Origin: JAGDZR01 sp049115695 | Lineage (GTDB): Bacteria; Bacteroidota; Bacteroidia; Cytophagales; Cyclobacteriaceae | Length of the DNA stretch: 64,000 bases | NCBI GenBank assembly: GCA_049115695.1 | Contig: JAGDZR010000007.1 | Location: 124,001-188,000 of the forward strand | Direction of reading: 5' to 3' | Part shown: positions 52,781 through 62,406 of the stretch, piece after piece | Position numbering within the stretch: position 1 is the stretch's first letter | Layout of the letters: each line of letters begins with the position of its first letter | Position numbers and translations under genes: made by a program | The notes under the pieces: model-generated | What the model was told of the DNA's origin: nothing | Database searches by the model: none | The model's input: the letters and a program-made list of their open reading frames with translations, nothing else

Positions 52781-53749
52781 TTAATTCAAATATTGATCGT
52801 AGTAATCTGCATAGGCTTCCAATAGATAACTTTCAGCTTCTTTTGAGATAGAGGCTTTGGGCTGAGCCATTTCAAATCCATGAAAAGCACCTTTTACTAT
52901 TTTGTATTTCACAGGTATACCTGAGGCTTTTAATTGTTCTAAGTAGGACTGGGCTTCATCCCTAAAGGGTTCCATGTCACCAAAAAAAGAAATAGCAGGA
53001 GGAAGATTGGAATAATCAGTTTCCCTTGCCGGGGAAGCATAAGCAGGAATTTTGTCACCCTGTAATTTCAATCTGTGCAGATACAAGTCCCAGGCATAAG
53101 CGGTATTACGAGAATCCCACATGGGTACACCTTCAAATGTCTTCATCGATTCGGTTTTCTGACGATCATCAAGCATCGGATATACAGGTATTTGCAATTT
53201 AAGTGCTACATCACCTGTATCCCTGGCTTTAAGTGCCACCGCGACAGCTAATCCTCCTCCTGCGCTATGCCCTGCTACCATTAGCCTGTTCTGGTCAATG
53301 CCCAGCTTGCCACTTTGATCTCTACTCCAGCACAAGGTATCATAGCAATCATTGAATCCATTCGGGAATGGATCATTTATGGCTTTGCGATAATCCGGCG
53401 CAATGACAATACACGGTCGCTTGTCAATATACTTCTTGATGATATCCAAAAACTGTTCAGGAGTACCCACTATGTATCCTCCTCCATGAAAAAACAACAT
53501 TCCCGGTAATGGTCCTTCCATTTGTTTGGGTTTAAATATCCTAACTCGAATATCGGGTCCGCCATGATTACTCGGCACCATCATTTCGGAACAATCAATT
53601 CCATCTATGGATTTACCAACTGACGGCTTGTCCATCATGCGACGATAAAAATTCACACGACTATTTTTCCTTAGCATATAGGCCAATAGTTTACCTACAT
53701 GATAAATGGAGCGCAGCTCTTTGTTGAACATTTTTTTATTGAACTTCAT
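52781..53749 (-). CDS. Alpha/beta hydrolase of the hormone-sensitive-lipase (HSL) family
   Basis: A 322-residue esterase. The HSL oxyanion motif HGGG is at residues 88-91 (MLFFHGGGYIVGTPEQF), the nucleophile is Ser162 in GHSAGGGLA, and the acid/base pair is in PPAISFFGDMEPFRDEA and KGAFHGFE. Such enzymes hydrolyse short-chain esters. There is no signal peptide; an N-terminal cap helix region (KELRSIYHVGKLLAYMLRKN) precedes the core. It forms an operon with the AraC regulator downstream. Confidence 0.93.
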   Translation of the reverse strand: MKFNKKMFNKELRSIYHVGKLLAYMLRKNSRVNFYRRMMDKPSVGKSIDGIDCSEMMVPSNHGGPDIRVRIFKPKQMEGPLPGMLFFHGGGYIVGTPEQFLDIIKKYIDKRPCIVIAPDYRKAINDPFPNGFNDCYDTLCWSRDQSGKLGIDQNRLMVAGHSAGGGLAVAVALKARDTGDVALKLQIPVYPMLDDRQKTESMKTFEGVPMWDSRNTAYAWDLYLHRLKLQGDKIPAYASPARETDYSNLPPAISFFGDMEPFRDEAQSYLEQLKASGIPVKYKIVKGAFHGFEMAQPKASISKEAESYLLEAYADYYDQYLN

Positions 53750-54106
53750 AATACCTTGATTAAGTGTTTTTCAAACTAGCACCGCCAGCATAGCAATACA
53801 ATTACAAAGAAAAATCAAGCGTATAGGTAATGGCTTACACAAATAACTGGAAGACTTGAACAAATTACTGAGATTGAAAGCAGTTCAGGCATCACAGCGT
53901 GCTATGTACAGGATACACCCGAGAACAACGTATCTATAAAAAACTCGAACACTGCTTTTTGAAAAGTTTAGACCAAAAAAGGAATTCAAATTTTCTAGTC
54001 ATTTTTCTAATTAACAAACCTCAAATTCAATTCGTAGTTCTTGAATATATTCAAGCTAATCTGAAAGTGTATGAGGTTATTAGTAGTTGATAAGTTGTAT
54101 TTGAAT
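53750..54106. other. Intergenic region without recognised content
   Basis: It separates the start of the esterase gene from the stop of the serine hydrolase gene. A 63-codon plus-strand frame (53899-54090) has no family character. I see no hairpin worth reporting. Confidence 0.3.
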
Positions 54107-55675
54107 CTATTCATTCGAAATACGGATTAAGTCCAAATCCTGATAGTCAAAACTAAAATCTATGTTGGGAGAAATACCCTTCATTTTCATCTTAACAAGT
54201 TCACTTGCATCATTTCTCTCGAATATTGCAAAAGCGTCACAAGGCATATCCGTATAACTCATGCTAATAGCAAATGTGTCAGATCGGTATTGAAACATCT
54301 CGCCGCTAAGGTTGGGTGAACGCTCAGACTGAAACCATAATCTACCATTGCGATTTTCAACCTTCACTTTTCCAAACCAGTTGTCCTGATAAGTTCCAAG
54401 AAATTCTTGCTGTCCATCAACACTCGCAGTAGTTGCGCTTTCCCAAACCCCATTGACTGTTTCATCCGCATGTGCTGATACCCATCCTAATTGTTCTTTG
54501 GTGTTGGTCAAATAATCCCACCTATCTCTCCCTATCCATTCATCGCGAATTGCTGAGCTGATGGTGCTATAGCTATTGGCTCCCGGCCAGCCATTGGTCA
54601 ACACCACAACCGCTGAGTTAATCTCCGGTACTATCATCACCATGGACAACATACCAGGCAGTCCTCCCGAATGAGAGATCACACTATAATCATGAATATG
54701 TGAAATGACCCACCCCAATCCATAGGCACCAAAATGCCATTTGTAATCAGCTCTGGGCCTGGGTTGAAATCCAATAAAAGTGTAAGGTTGCCACATCTCC
54801 TTCTGTCGTTCCGCGCTGAATAGCTGGTTTTCCATGCTATCTCCATATTTACCCTCATTGAGCTGAGCCCTAAGCCACTTACTCATATCATGAACACTGG
54901 AGTAAATGCCTCCTGATGCAACAAGTGGACCTTCTCCTTTCACATACCTTTTAATCTTCCTAATCTCTCCATTGTCTGTTGCATGCGCTGAAGCCACATT
55001 TTCTTTGGACTTCAATCGATCATATCGACAGGCAGTCCTGTCCATTCCCAATGGGCTTAATATCTGATCTTCAATGAATACGTCATAGTCCTGCCCACTG
55101 ACACGTGTAATAACCTCACCTGCTACCAGGTAGAGTAAATTATCATAGTCATATTTTGTGCGGAAACCCGAGGTAGGTTGTAGGTATTGAAATGAACTGA
55201 TCACATCGTCAATGGAAAAATCTGCACCGGGTGGAAAGAACATCAAATCCCCCGCTCCAAGTCCCAATCCACTACGATGCGTTAGCAAGTCAATGATGGT
55301 GAAATTATCTCGTACATAATCGTTGTACATCGTAAATTCAGGGATGTGTTCAATCACCCTGTCATTCCAATTCAATTTGTCCTGATCCACTAAAATGGCT
55401 AAAGCTGCAGAGGTAAATGCTTTGGTATTGGAAGCAATTTGAAACAACGTGTGCTCGTCGACCTGTTCGTCTGAATCAATTGAAAGTTTTCCGTAACCTT
55501 TAGAATGGATAACTTCACCGTTTTCAATTACCGCCACTGCCAATCCCACCTGTGGCATCATTTCCATGGATTTACTGACAAGTGAATCGATTTGACTGGA
55601 ACTTAACCCTTGTCCAAGGGAAATGGATGCATGGGTAAAAAGTAGAATTTGAAGAAAATAAATAAAGACTCTCAT
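54107..55675 (-). CDS. Serine hydrolase, beta-lactamase/AmpC fold, with DUF3471-like C-terminus
   Basis: A 522-residue exported protein (signal MRVFIYFLQILLFTHASISL, then GQ). The penicillin-binding fold is complete: Ser83-x-x-Lys86 in QIASNTKAFTS, the Tyr-x-Asn motif in YDYDNLLYLVAGE, and the HSGG motif in VISHSGGLPGMLSM. A C-terminal beta domain (EFLGTYQDNWFGKVKVENRN) matches DUF3471, which accompanies such hydrolases in Bacteroidota. The usual role is as a peptidase or esterase, not as a true beta-lactamase. It is a single gene, divergent from the ABC permease. Confidence 0.93.
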   Translation of the reverse strand: MRVFIYFLQILLFTHASISLGQGLSSSQIDSLVSKSMEMMPQVGLAVAVIENGEVIHSKGYGKLSIDSDEQVDEHTLFQIASNTKAFTSAALAILVDQDKLNWNDRVIEHIPEFTMYNDYVRDNFTIIDLLTHRSGLGLGAGDLMFFPPGADFSIDDVISSFQYLQPTSGFRTKYDYDNLLYLVAGEVITRVSGQDYDVFIEDQILSPLGMDRTACRYDRLKSKENVASAHATDNGEIRKIKRYVKGEGPLVASGGIYSSVHDMSKWLRAQLNEGKYGDSMENQLFSAERQKEMWQPYTFIGFQPRPRADYKWHFGAYGLGWVISHIHDYSVISHSGGLPGMLSMVMIVPEINSAVVVLTNGWPGANSYSTISSAIRDEWIGRDRWDYLTNTKEQLGWVSAHADETVNGVWESATTASVDGQQEFLGTYQDNWFGKVKVENRNGRLWFQSERSPNLSGEMFQYRSDTFAISMSYTDMPCDAFAIFERNDASELVKMKMKGISPNIDFSFDYQDLDLIRISNE

Positions 55676-55893
55676 TCGTGTTTGATATCAATTTTTTTGA
55701 TGCTTATTCTATACGAATTCACAACTGTCAACAATATAGCTAGAAAAGCACTTTCTATTCCTGGCGTGATTCTTCAAGTATCAATTGGCACGAAGTACTA
55801 CGGCTTTACAAGCATGACTAAAGTCAGTGTTGCAAATGCAACTTTCCAAGCCTTTTTCGCATCTACTCAAATAGATCATCAAAGGTCAATTCT

Positions 55894-58311
55894 ATGCTTC
55901 GCAACTACTTGAATGTCTTTCTTCGAAACGTACGCAGAAACTCTTTCTTTACCTTTCTAAATCTATTGGGTCTCACCCTGGGAATAGCGGTGAGTTTTGT
56001 AATTGTGCTATACGTCACCGACGAACTAAGCTTCGACAAATTTCATAAAGACGGAAATGAAATCTATCGGGTCGGTCTGAGCGGCGTTCTTTCAGGGAAC
56101 AAATTTGATGGCGTGAATACATGTTCTCCATTGTCGGCAGCATTGACAGATGAAGTACCTGCCGTTCACAGCAGTACAAGAATTTCATCCTGGAGAGATC
56201 TTATGATTCATAAGGATGGTAATATTTTGATGCAGGAAAAAGTCATTGTTGCGGATTCCAATTTCTTCCAGTTCTTTACATTTGACCTTTTGGCTGGTGA
56301 TGTCAACAATCAGTTCAAAACTCCCAAAAGCCTGGTCATCACTCAGTCCACTGCTAAAAAGTTGTTTGGAGCACAATCACCAAGCGACATAGTAGGGCAA
56401 ACATTGCTCATTGGTAACGATAAAGAATCCTACCAAATCACTGGGGTTGCTGTTGACCCTCCACGAAATTCTCATTTTGAATTCAAGGCAATAGTTCCTA
56501 TGATGTCATGGGATTGGATCAAAAGAAATACATGGGTGAGTAATAGCTTATACACTTACTTTAAGGTTTATCCTGAAACCGATATAAATGTCATTCAGGC
56601 TCATCTGGATGATTTTGTTGTCAAGTATGTCGGCCCGGAGATACAACAATTCTTAGGTATTACGCTAGATGAGTTTAAGGAAAGTGGTGGCGCCTATGGT
56701 TACTTCATCCAACCTTTGTATGATCTGCACTTTTCGACCTATGATGGTGAAATAGGTGCCAATGGCAATAAACAGAATGTACTTGTATTTTCGGTCGTTG
56801 CACTATTTGTATTGATCATCGCGGCTGTGAACTTTATCAATCTATCTACAGCCAAAGCTTCGGATCGAGCCAAAGAAATTGGAATCCGAAAATCGGTAGG
56901 TGCTTATAAAGCTCAATTGATTAATCAATTTTTGTTTGAATCTGTTTTGCTGGTTTTCATCGCATCTGTCATTGCATTGTTCATGGTGGCCAGCAGCATT
57001 GACTATTTAAATGGGCTAACCAGCAAGGAGTTTCTGTTGTCAGATGTTTTCAATGCCAACATTTTATTGTTTTACCTGGCAGCTGTGATCATCATTGGAT
57101 TACTCGCAGGAATATATCCTTCCCTGGTATTGAGTGCTTACAAACCTGCTGAGGTGATCAAAGGTCATGTCCATGGCGCATCCAACAGGCGCTTCAACAC
57201 TCGAAATGTGTTAGTTGGATTCCAGTTTTCGCTGACTACATTGGCAATAATCATCACCCTGGTCATCAGTCAGCAACTCAATCATATGAGAACATTTGAC
57301 TTAGGCTTTGACAAAGAACAGCTTTTCGTTATTTCAAACGCCAAGTCATTGCCCAATCAGGAAACTTTTCAGAATGAACTTAACAATCTTGCTAATGTCA
57401 ATGATGCTAGCCTGACCTTCCAATATCCTTCCAGAGTCAATAGCAACTCTGTATTTCGACTTGGTGACACCAACGAAGATCTATTATTTTATCAATATTA
57501 TGCTGATATCCGCCAAGCCGAATCTTTGGGCTTATCATTGAATCAAGGCAGATATTTTGAAGATGCTCAACTCGACGAAAACTCTGTAGTAATCAATGAA
57601 ACAGCGTTTAAACAAACGGGCTGGTCATCAATCGATGGAAAGCAAATCCTTGAGGTTGGAGCAGATGAGGAAGGAGGATTCAATACTTTCAATGTTGTCG
57701 GTGTTGTCAATGATTTTCATTTTCAGGATTTCAAAAATGAAATCAAACCGTTAATCATGTTCTGCACCAAAGATGGAAGATTTATCACTATGCGTGTGAA
57801 AGGAAAAAATGCCTTAAGCGCCATCAGTACAATAGAAAAAAAGTGGGCCGAATTCACAGGCGGAAAACCTTTTGAATACACCTTCATTGATCAACAATTT
57901 GAAAATCTATTTGAAACAGAACGTCGACTCGGAAACCTTACTTTGTTATTTTCTATTCTCACCATCATTACCGCCTCTTTGGGGCTTTTCGGGCTGGCAG
58001 CATTTGTAGCCAGAAGCCGACGTAAGGAATTTGGAATTCGTAAAATTCTGGGTGCACATGAGGGTACAATATGGATGCTTCAGTTCAAATACTTCGTGAG
58101 CATAGCCGGTATCTCTTTATTGATTGCGGTACCTCTCGGTTACTGGATCAGTGACGCCTGGTTGACTGGGTTTGCTTATAGAATTAACAATGGATTGATC
58201 ATCTACCTGCTTGCAGCGTCGGTAGTTGCGGTCCTTATTTTCATTAGTGTTGGCTATCAGTCCTTTAAGGCAGCCAAAATGATTCCTTCAAAGGTGCTAA
58301 GAGAGGATTGA
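55894..58311 (+). CDS. MacB/FtsX-type ABC transporter permease
   Basis: An 805-residue permease with two repeated modules, each an extracytoplasmic MacB-type domain and FtsX membrane segments. It begins MLRNYLNVFLRNVRRNSFFT with the first helix LNLLGLTLGIAVSFVIVLYV, then has FINLSTAKASDRAKEIGIRK and ultimately GLAAFVARSRRKEFGIRKIL. The ATPase is not fused and not adjacent. In Bacteroidota such permeases occur in large paralogous sets, often controlled by two-component systems, and may export peptides or handle lipoproteins. A second paralogue is at 59484. Confidence 0.93.
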   Translation: MLRNYLNVFLRNVRRNSFFTFLNLLGLTLGIAVSFVIVLYVTDELSFDKFHKDGNEIYRVGLSGVLSGNKFDGVNTCSPLSAALTDEVPAVHSSTRISSWRDLMIHKDGNILMQEKVIVADSNFFQFFTFDLLAGDVNNQFKTPKSLVITQSTAKKLFGAQSPSDIVGQTLLIGNDKESYQITGVAVDPPRNSHFEFKAIVPMMSWDWIKRNTWVSNSLYTYFKVYPETDINVIQAHLDDFVVKYVGPEIQQFLGITLDEFKESGGAYGYFIQPLYDLHFSTYDGEIGANGNKQNVLVFSVVALFVLIIAAVNFINLSTAKASDRAKEIGIRKSVGAYKAQLINQFLFESVLLVFIASVIALFMVASSIDYLNGLTSKEFLLSDVFNANILLFYLAAVIIIGLLAGIYPSLVLSAYKPAEVIKGHVHGASNRRFNTRNVLVGFQFSLTTLAIIITLVISQQLNHMRTFDLGFDKEQLFVISNAKSLPNQETFQNELNNLANVNDASLTFQYPSRVNSNSVFRLGDTNEDLLFYQYYADIRQAESLGLSLNQGRYFEDAQLDENSVVINETAFKQTGWSSIDGKQILEVGADEEGGFNTFNVVGVVNDFHFQDFKNEIKPLIMFCTKDGRFITMRVKGKNALSAISTIEKKWAEFTGGKPFEYTFIDQQFENLFETERRLGNLTLLFSILTIITASLGLFGLAAFVARSRRKEFGIRKILGAHEGTIWMLQFKYFVSIAGISLLIAVPLGYWISDAWLTGFAYRINNGLIIYLLAASVVAVLIFISVGYQSFKAAKMIPSKVLRED

Positions 58312-58365
58312 AAACGTTGTTTTAACTGGTTGGAGTATTTGAGTATCACATGTTGGAGAACCATG

Positions 58366-59103
58366 TCATTCGGAATTCACTGTTGTTCTTTTGATATAAG
58401 TGTAGAAAAGTGCGATAATACCTATTGAGATGGTCAAATGCTTCAAAGTGTGACCACTCCATATCAGCAACATATTTTGAGTTTGACAATCGAAATGCTC
58501 AAAAACCTTGGCCAGAATATAGCTGGCAAGTAATACCCAATAACCAATGGATAAGGTGTAAGTGGATCTAAAGCAGGTCAAGGCCACCAGGATCACAACA
58601 ATCGGATAGAATTGGACTATCGCATAAAATTTGAGATCACCTGTCAATACCCAATACACCACTGACAGTATCCCGATCAGGAGCAATGGACCGAGTAGTT
58701 TTAGCCCAGCCTTTGCGTTCATAAACTCACTGATAATGATGGAGAGCAAGGACATGAATGCGATTGTCATGGGTAATCTGTCCCAGATTAATGTCTGGCT
58801 ATTCGGATACAAATGATAATACCCAGATCCAATAGCAACCAAAGACACGCCTACAAAGAAAATAACATACTGAATATTTGGCTTTGCTATTTTAATGGCA
58901 TGCAAAAGGCCTAACAGTCCAACGATCATAAAAGGAATATTGGAAACTACATTCCAGAAGTTCGGAATGCCAAGTATCAATTCACCATCACAAAAATCAT
59001 GATACTCCTCAGACTGCTCGATCGGAGAAAGCACAAAGAATCCAGCTATCGCAATTAGCCCAAAGACAATTATTAAATAATATCCAATTCGCTCCTTTTG
59101 CAC
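58366..59103 (-). CDS. Ceramidase-like (CREST family) membrane protein
   Basis: A 245-residue membrane protein with seven hydrophobic segments and the ceramidase/CREST signature: YHDFCDGELILG, FWNVVSNIPFMIVG, VAIGSGYYHLYPNSQTLIWD and WSGHTLKHLTISIG. The His and Asp residues in these motifs match the zinc-site pattern of alkaline ceramidases. Members hydrolyse ceramides or related lipids; Bacteroidota make sphingolipids, so a ceramide substrate is plausible. The start codon is GTG 59103, since no ATG lies in frame nearby; this is less certain. It is convergent with the upstream permease. Confidence 0.85.
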   Translation of the reverse strand: MQKERIGYYLIIVFGLIAIAGFFVLSPIEQSEEYHDFCDGELILGIPNFWNVVSNIPFMIVGLLGLLHAIKIAKPNIQYVIFFVGVSLVAIGSGYYHLYPNSQTLIWDRLPMTIAFMSLLSIIISEFMNAKAGLKLLGPLLLIGILSVVYWVLTGDLKFYAIVQFYPIVVILVALTCFRSTYTLSIGYWVLLASYILAKVFEHFDCQTQNMLLIWSGHTLKHLTISIGIIALFYTYIKRTTVNSE

Positions 59104-59168
59104 TTGTATACACGTTGAGTCAATACATGCTTTCTGCAGAAATGTTTTATCAATATCCGGAAGATTGG

Positions 59169-59384
59169 CTAACCTTCATTTACCTTTTTATAGGTAAGTG
59201 CTCCAGATGGACATTTGGAGATTTGATCTATCAGTTGTTCACTCGATGCGTTGTGTTGATTGATCCACGGCTTTTCATTGGGTTTATAAACCTCGGGTAA
59301 TGTTTTCACACAGACACCAGCGTGTTTACATTTTTCTGGGTCCCAAACAATTGCTATTTCACCGTTCGAATATTCCTTTTTCAT
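59169..59384 (-). CDS. Divergent 4Fe-4S mono-cluster protein (Fer4_19, YjdI-like)
   Basis: A 71-residue protein of the Fer4_19 family (YjdI-like): IVWDPEKCKHAGVCVKTLPE with Cys-x5-Cys, then LIDQISKCPSGALTYKK, where the last Cys-Pro pair closes the cluster. Members are often found as the N-terminal part of larger proteins or beside CDGSH and N-acetyltransferase genes. The role is unknown; it may carry electrons. The stop codon lies 66 bases before the ceramidase start. Confidence 0.92.
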   Translation of the reverse strand: MKKEYSNGEIAIVWDPEKCKHAGVCVKTLPEVYKPNEKPWINQHNASSEQLIDQISKCPSGALTYKKVNEG

Positions 59385-59483
59385 ATTGACAAATTTTTAA
59401 TGGCTCCATGTTGCTCACTAAAAATAGCGGAAATGCTTCATGTCACCAAGTCAAGGTTGTCATGAAAATATTAATTCCAATGT

Positions 59484-62006
59484 TCACTCATCCTTGAGTG
59501 TCTCTACTGGGTTTCTATTGGCAACACTCAGGGACTGAAATCCAATTGTTAACCAGGAAATCAGTACTCCGGCAAAACCGGCCGAAACGAACACCCATAG
59601 GTCTATGGAGGTCCTATTTGCAAATTCAGCTAACCAATTGTCAATGAAGTACCATGCTATCGGTGAGGCTAATACAAACCCAATAAGTACCAGTTTGGTA
59701 AAATCGTTAGAAAAAATGATCATCAAGTGCGTCACGCTGGCGCCAAGAATCTTTCGAATGCTTAATTCCTTTGTTCGCTGTTCTGCAGAGAAAACTGCCA
59801 ATCCATAAAGACCCAAACAGGCGATGATCAAGGCCATCGCAGTAAAAGCATTCATGATCCGATTTATCTGTACTTCTTGTCTGAAACTTTTCTCAAATTC
59901 TTGGTCCAGGAAGCTATACGACATTGGAAAGAATGGATCCAATGCGTAGATGTCACCCTCAATGGTGCTTATGATTTCTTTGATTGCATCACGATCGTTA
60001 GCTGAATTTGAATTGAGTTTAATCGATAGAATTGAAGGGTTCGTTCCACTATCAGGGAGATACTCGTTATCAATATGGTAAACGACCAGCGGACCTACTT
60101 TGAATTTAGGACTCCTGTATAGGAAATCGTCCGTCACTCCGATAACTTCCATTTTTGTTCTTCCACGGCTGATATGCTTGCCAATTGGAGAGTCCTGACT
60201 ATAGGTGTCAGGTGTTCCCCATCCTAGTGCCTGAACCGCCGACGCATTGAGAATAACCGAGCCGTTTATATCGGTCACTTTGTCTTCCTCAAAATTGCGG
60301 CCCGCAATGAGTTTCACATCAAGTAACTCCAAATAGGACCCATCTATTTTCATTCTAGCTGGCTCAACGCGAATCTCATTGTTGATATCACCAGTAATAA
60401 TATCGCCTCGATAAATATTGGGAGGTGACTGATGTGACAGCCCAATTTCCACTATGGCTGGGTTATTAATCAAAGTGTTCTTGACTAGTTGAACATCAGC
60501 TTTCAAATGCTCAATATTGTGCAATTGGATGATGTGCTCTTTATCATAACCAAGGTTAAACTGAGATACATAATTCACTTGCTTTTTGATAAAGACGGTT
60601 CCGATGATAAGCGCCAAGGTGATCGTAAATTGAACTATAACTAAAACATTTCGAATTTGCCGAGCCTGAAAGCCGGTACTAAAAACACCTTTCATGCTCT
60701 TTAGCGGATGAAAGGAAGACAGCAAGAAAGCTGGGTAGCTTCCAGTAAGCAAGCCAAGTAAACCACAAAATCCTACTATGACACCTATAAAAAGTGGACT
60801 TGTCAATTGCTCGGTGAGGTTAAGTGATTTCCCTGAAAATTGATTGAAGCCATCAATGAGGACCTCCGTCAGCACCACGGCGATAAGCGTACTTAATCCT
60901 ACCATGAATATTGCCTCAAACAGAAAGCGAGCAACAAGTGTTTTGCGTTGAGCGCCAAGCACTTTACGAATGCCTACCTCCTTGGCCCTCTCGGCAGATT
61001 GTGCCGTAGATAGATTCATAAAGTTGATACTACAAAGCATCAAAATCAAAATGCCAATAGCCGAAAATGAACGAACAGTTGCTACGTTCCCTACAGGCCC
61101 TAAGAGGTTGCCCATTTCCTGTGATCCCAGATATATCTCTTCAATTGGCTGCAGGAAAAGCTTCCATGATTTTTGGCTAGCGTGAAGTTCTTCAAATGAT
61201 TGTCCAAAAAGCCTTTGCAGCGTACTGGCAGCCCATTTCGGAGGAATGGTCTGCAATTTATGGGTCAACTCTGTAATGTTTGTACCTTCCCTTACAAGGG
61301 CATAGTTGACAAATCCAGTCCATGCCCATGTAGATTTATTTTCATTAATCTCCGAAAAGCTACTTGCCGAAGTAACCAGGTCAAACTGTAAGTGGGATTG
61401 ACCAGGGACATTTTCAATTATCCCTCTTACGGTAAATGGTACACTCACCGGATCCTTTTGAGCATTACTTTCCAGAATAGTGCCTTTTAGGTAAAGCGTT
61501 TTACCAAGCGCCGATGATTTTCCGAAGTACTTTTTAGCCAACTCCTCAGTAATCACGACTTGATAAGGACCTGAAAGGGCAGATAAAGGGTCTCCATCAA
61601 TCATGTCGAAAGAGAAAACGTTGAAAAACTCCGGATCAACCACGAGAAGATTTTCTTCAAGTGAGCTATTGTATGATTTATCTTCTGAATTTGCGGAAAC
61701 AATGAACCCTTCTGGTTTCAAAACCCTTGTAATGGCCTCTATCTCTTGAATATCTGTCTTCAAAGCAATAGCCACACCTGGACCTGTGGTGGCCATTTGC
61801 TGGTCCCAATCCCCCCAAATCATAGATTGATTGATTCGGTAAATTCTGTCTGATTTTGAATGGAAAGCATCAAAAGTGTACTCATACTGAACGTACAATC
61901 CCACGATTAGACATGTCGCAATGCCTAATGTAAGACCAACTATATTAAGTATTGTATGCTTACTTTTTCGAGACATCATTCTCAAAGTAGCTTTGAACAT
62001 ATTCAT
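59484..62006 (-). CDS. MacB/FtsX-type ABC transporter permease, second paralogue
   Basis: An 840-residue permease with the same two-module architecture as the gene at 55894: the N-terminal helix in TILNIVGLTLGIATCLIVGL, the extracytoplasmic domain with YTFDAFHSKSDRIYRIN, the FMNLSTAQSAERAKEVGIRK segment, and the final AVFSAEQRTKELSIRKILGA module. No ATPase is present nearby. I chose ATG 62006 (MNMFKATLRMMSRKSKH) because it matches family starts; the ORF extends 26 codons upstream (to 62084) with no family likeness. Ligand unknown. Confidence 0.92.
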   Translation of the reverse strand: MNMFKATLRMMSRKSKHTILNIVGLTLGIATCLIVGLYVQYEYTFDAFHSKSDRIYRINQSMIWGDWDQQMATTGPGVAIALKTDIQEIEAITRVLKPEGFIVSANSEDKSYNSSLEENLLVVDPEFFNVFSFDMIDGDPLSALSGPYQVVITEELAKKYFGKSSALGKTLYLKGTILESNAQKDPVSVPFTVRGIIENVPGQSHLQFDLVTSASSFSEINENKSTWAWTGFVNYALVREGTNITELTHKLQTIPPKWAASTLQRLFGQSFEELHASQKSWKLFLQPIEEIYLGSQEMGNLLGPVGNVATVRSFSAIGILILMLCSINFMNLSTAQSAERAKEVGIRKVLGAQRKTLVARFLFEAIFMVGLSTLIAVVLTEVLIDGFNQFSGKSLNLTEQLTSPLFIGVIVGFCGLLGLLTGSYPAFLLSSFHPLKSMKGVFSTGFQARQIRNVLVIVQFTITLALIIGTVFIKKQVNYVSQFNLGYDKEHIIQLHNIEHLKADVQLVKNTLINNPAIVEIGLSHQSPPNIYRGDIITGDINNEIRVEPARMKIDGSYLELLDVKLIAGRNFEEDKVTDINGSVILNASAVQALGWGTPDTYSQDSPIGKHISRGRTKMEVIGVTDDFLYRSPKFKVGPLVVYHIDNEYLPDSGTNPSILSIKLNSNSANDRDAIKEIISTIEGDIYALDPFFPMSYSFLDQEFEKSFRQEVQINRIMNAFTAMALIIACLGLYGLAVFSAEQRTKELSIRKILGASVTHLMIIFSNDFTKLVLIGFVLASPIAWYFIDNWLAEFANRTSIDLWVFVSAGFAGVLISWLTIGFQSLSVANRNPVETLKDE

Positions 62007-62406
62007 ATGAGTGCATGCTTTAGTATCATCATCGGATAGTAGCCAAAGAGTGTGCCACACCTCAAAAAGGCCATGCATAGCCATTTTGAGAACATTCTTA
62101 GATATTTAATGTCCGGTAATGAACAGATAAAAATCGGAATTGAACACCCTTCAATAAGTATTTCAATAGAAATCTCCAGGACGCATTGACCCTGAGCACG
62201 TGAATTTTATTTGCAATAACAACGACAATAAATATAAATCAAGGATATCCCGTATAGTTTAGTTATCTTTGCGCTTGTTCAACACTAGAATTAAAGTGTG
62301 AACTTGATAAAATAGTAAAAGCAAGGCTGGTTCAGTCGTGTCTCGTTAAGCAATTCTCTTTAGATTTTACTTCTCGTTTTTTCCTGTTTTTGAAGTAAAG
62401 TATTGT
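62007..62406. other. Divergent region upstream of the desaturase gene
   Basis: Intergenic apart from the possible N-terminal extension of the permease up to 62084. The half toward the desaturase holds the promoter box at 62264 and a long T-rich leader, so a regulated 5' untranslated region of about 130 bases is possible. Confidence 0.4.
62264..62271 (+). promoter_or_regulatory. Bacteroidota-type -7 promoter box for the desaturase gene
   Basis: TATCTTTG matches the TAnnTTTG consensus of the housekeeping sigma factor of Bacteroidota. No clear TTTG -33 box stands 19 bases before it. The start site would be near 62278, leaving a leader of about 130 bases. Confidence 0.5.

Noticed and set aside
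59709..59742. Further copies of the GACGCC...GGCGTGAC repeat (CGTCACGCTGGCGCC)
   Set aside because: It lies within permease coding sequence and lacks the opening box; probably chance.
62007..62084. 26-residue N-terminal extension of the second permease
   Set aside because: It shows no likeness to family N-termini, while the ATG at 62006 fits them.
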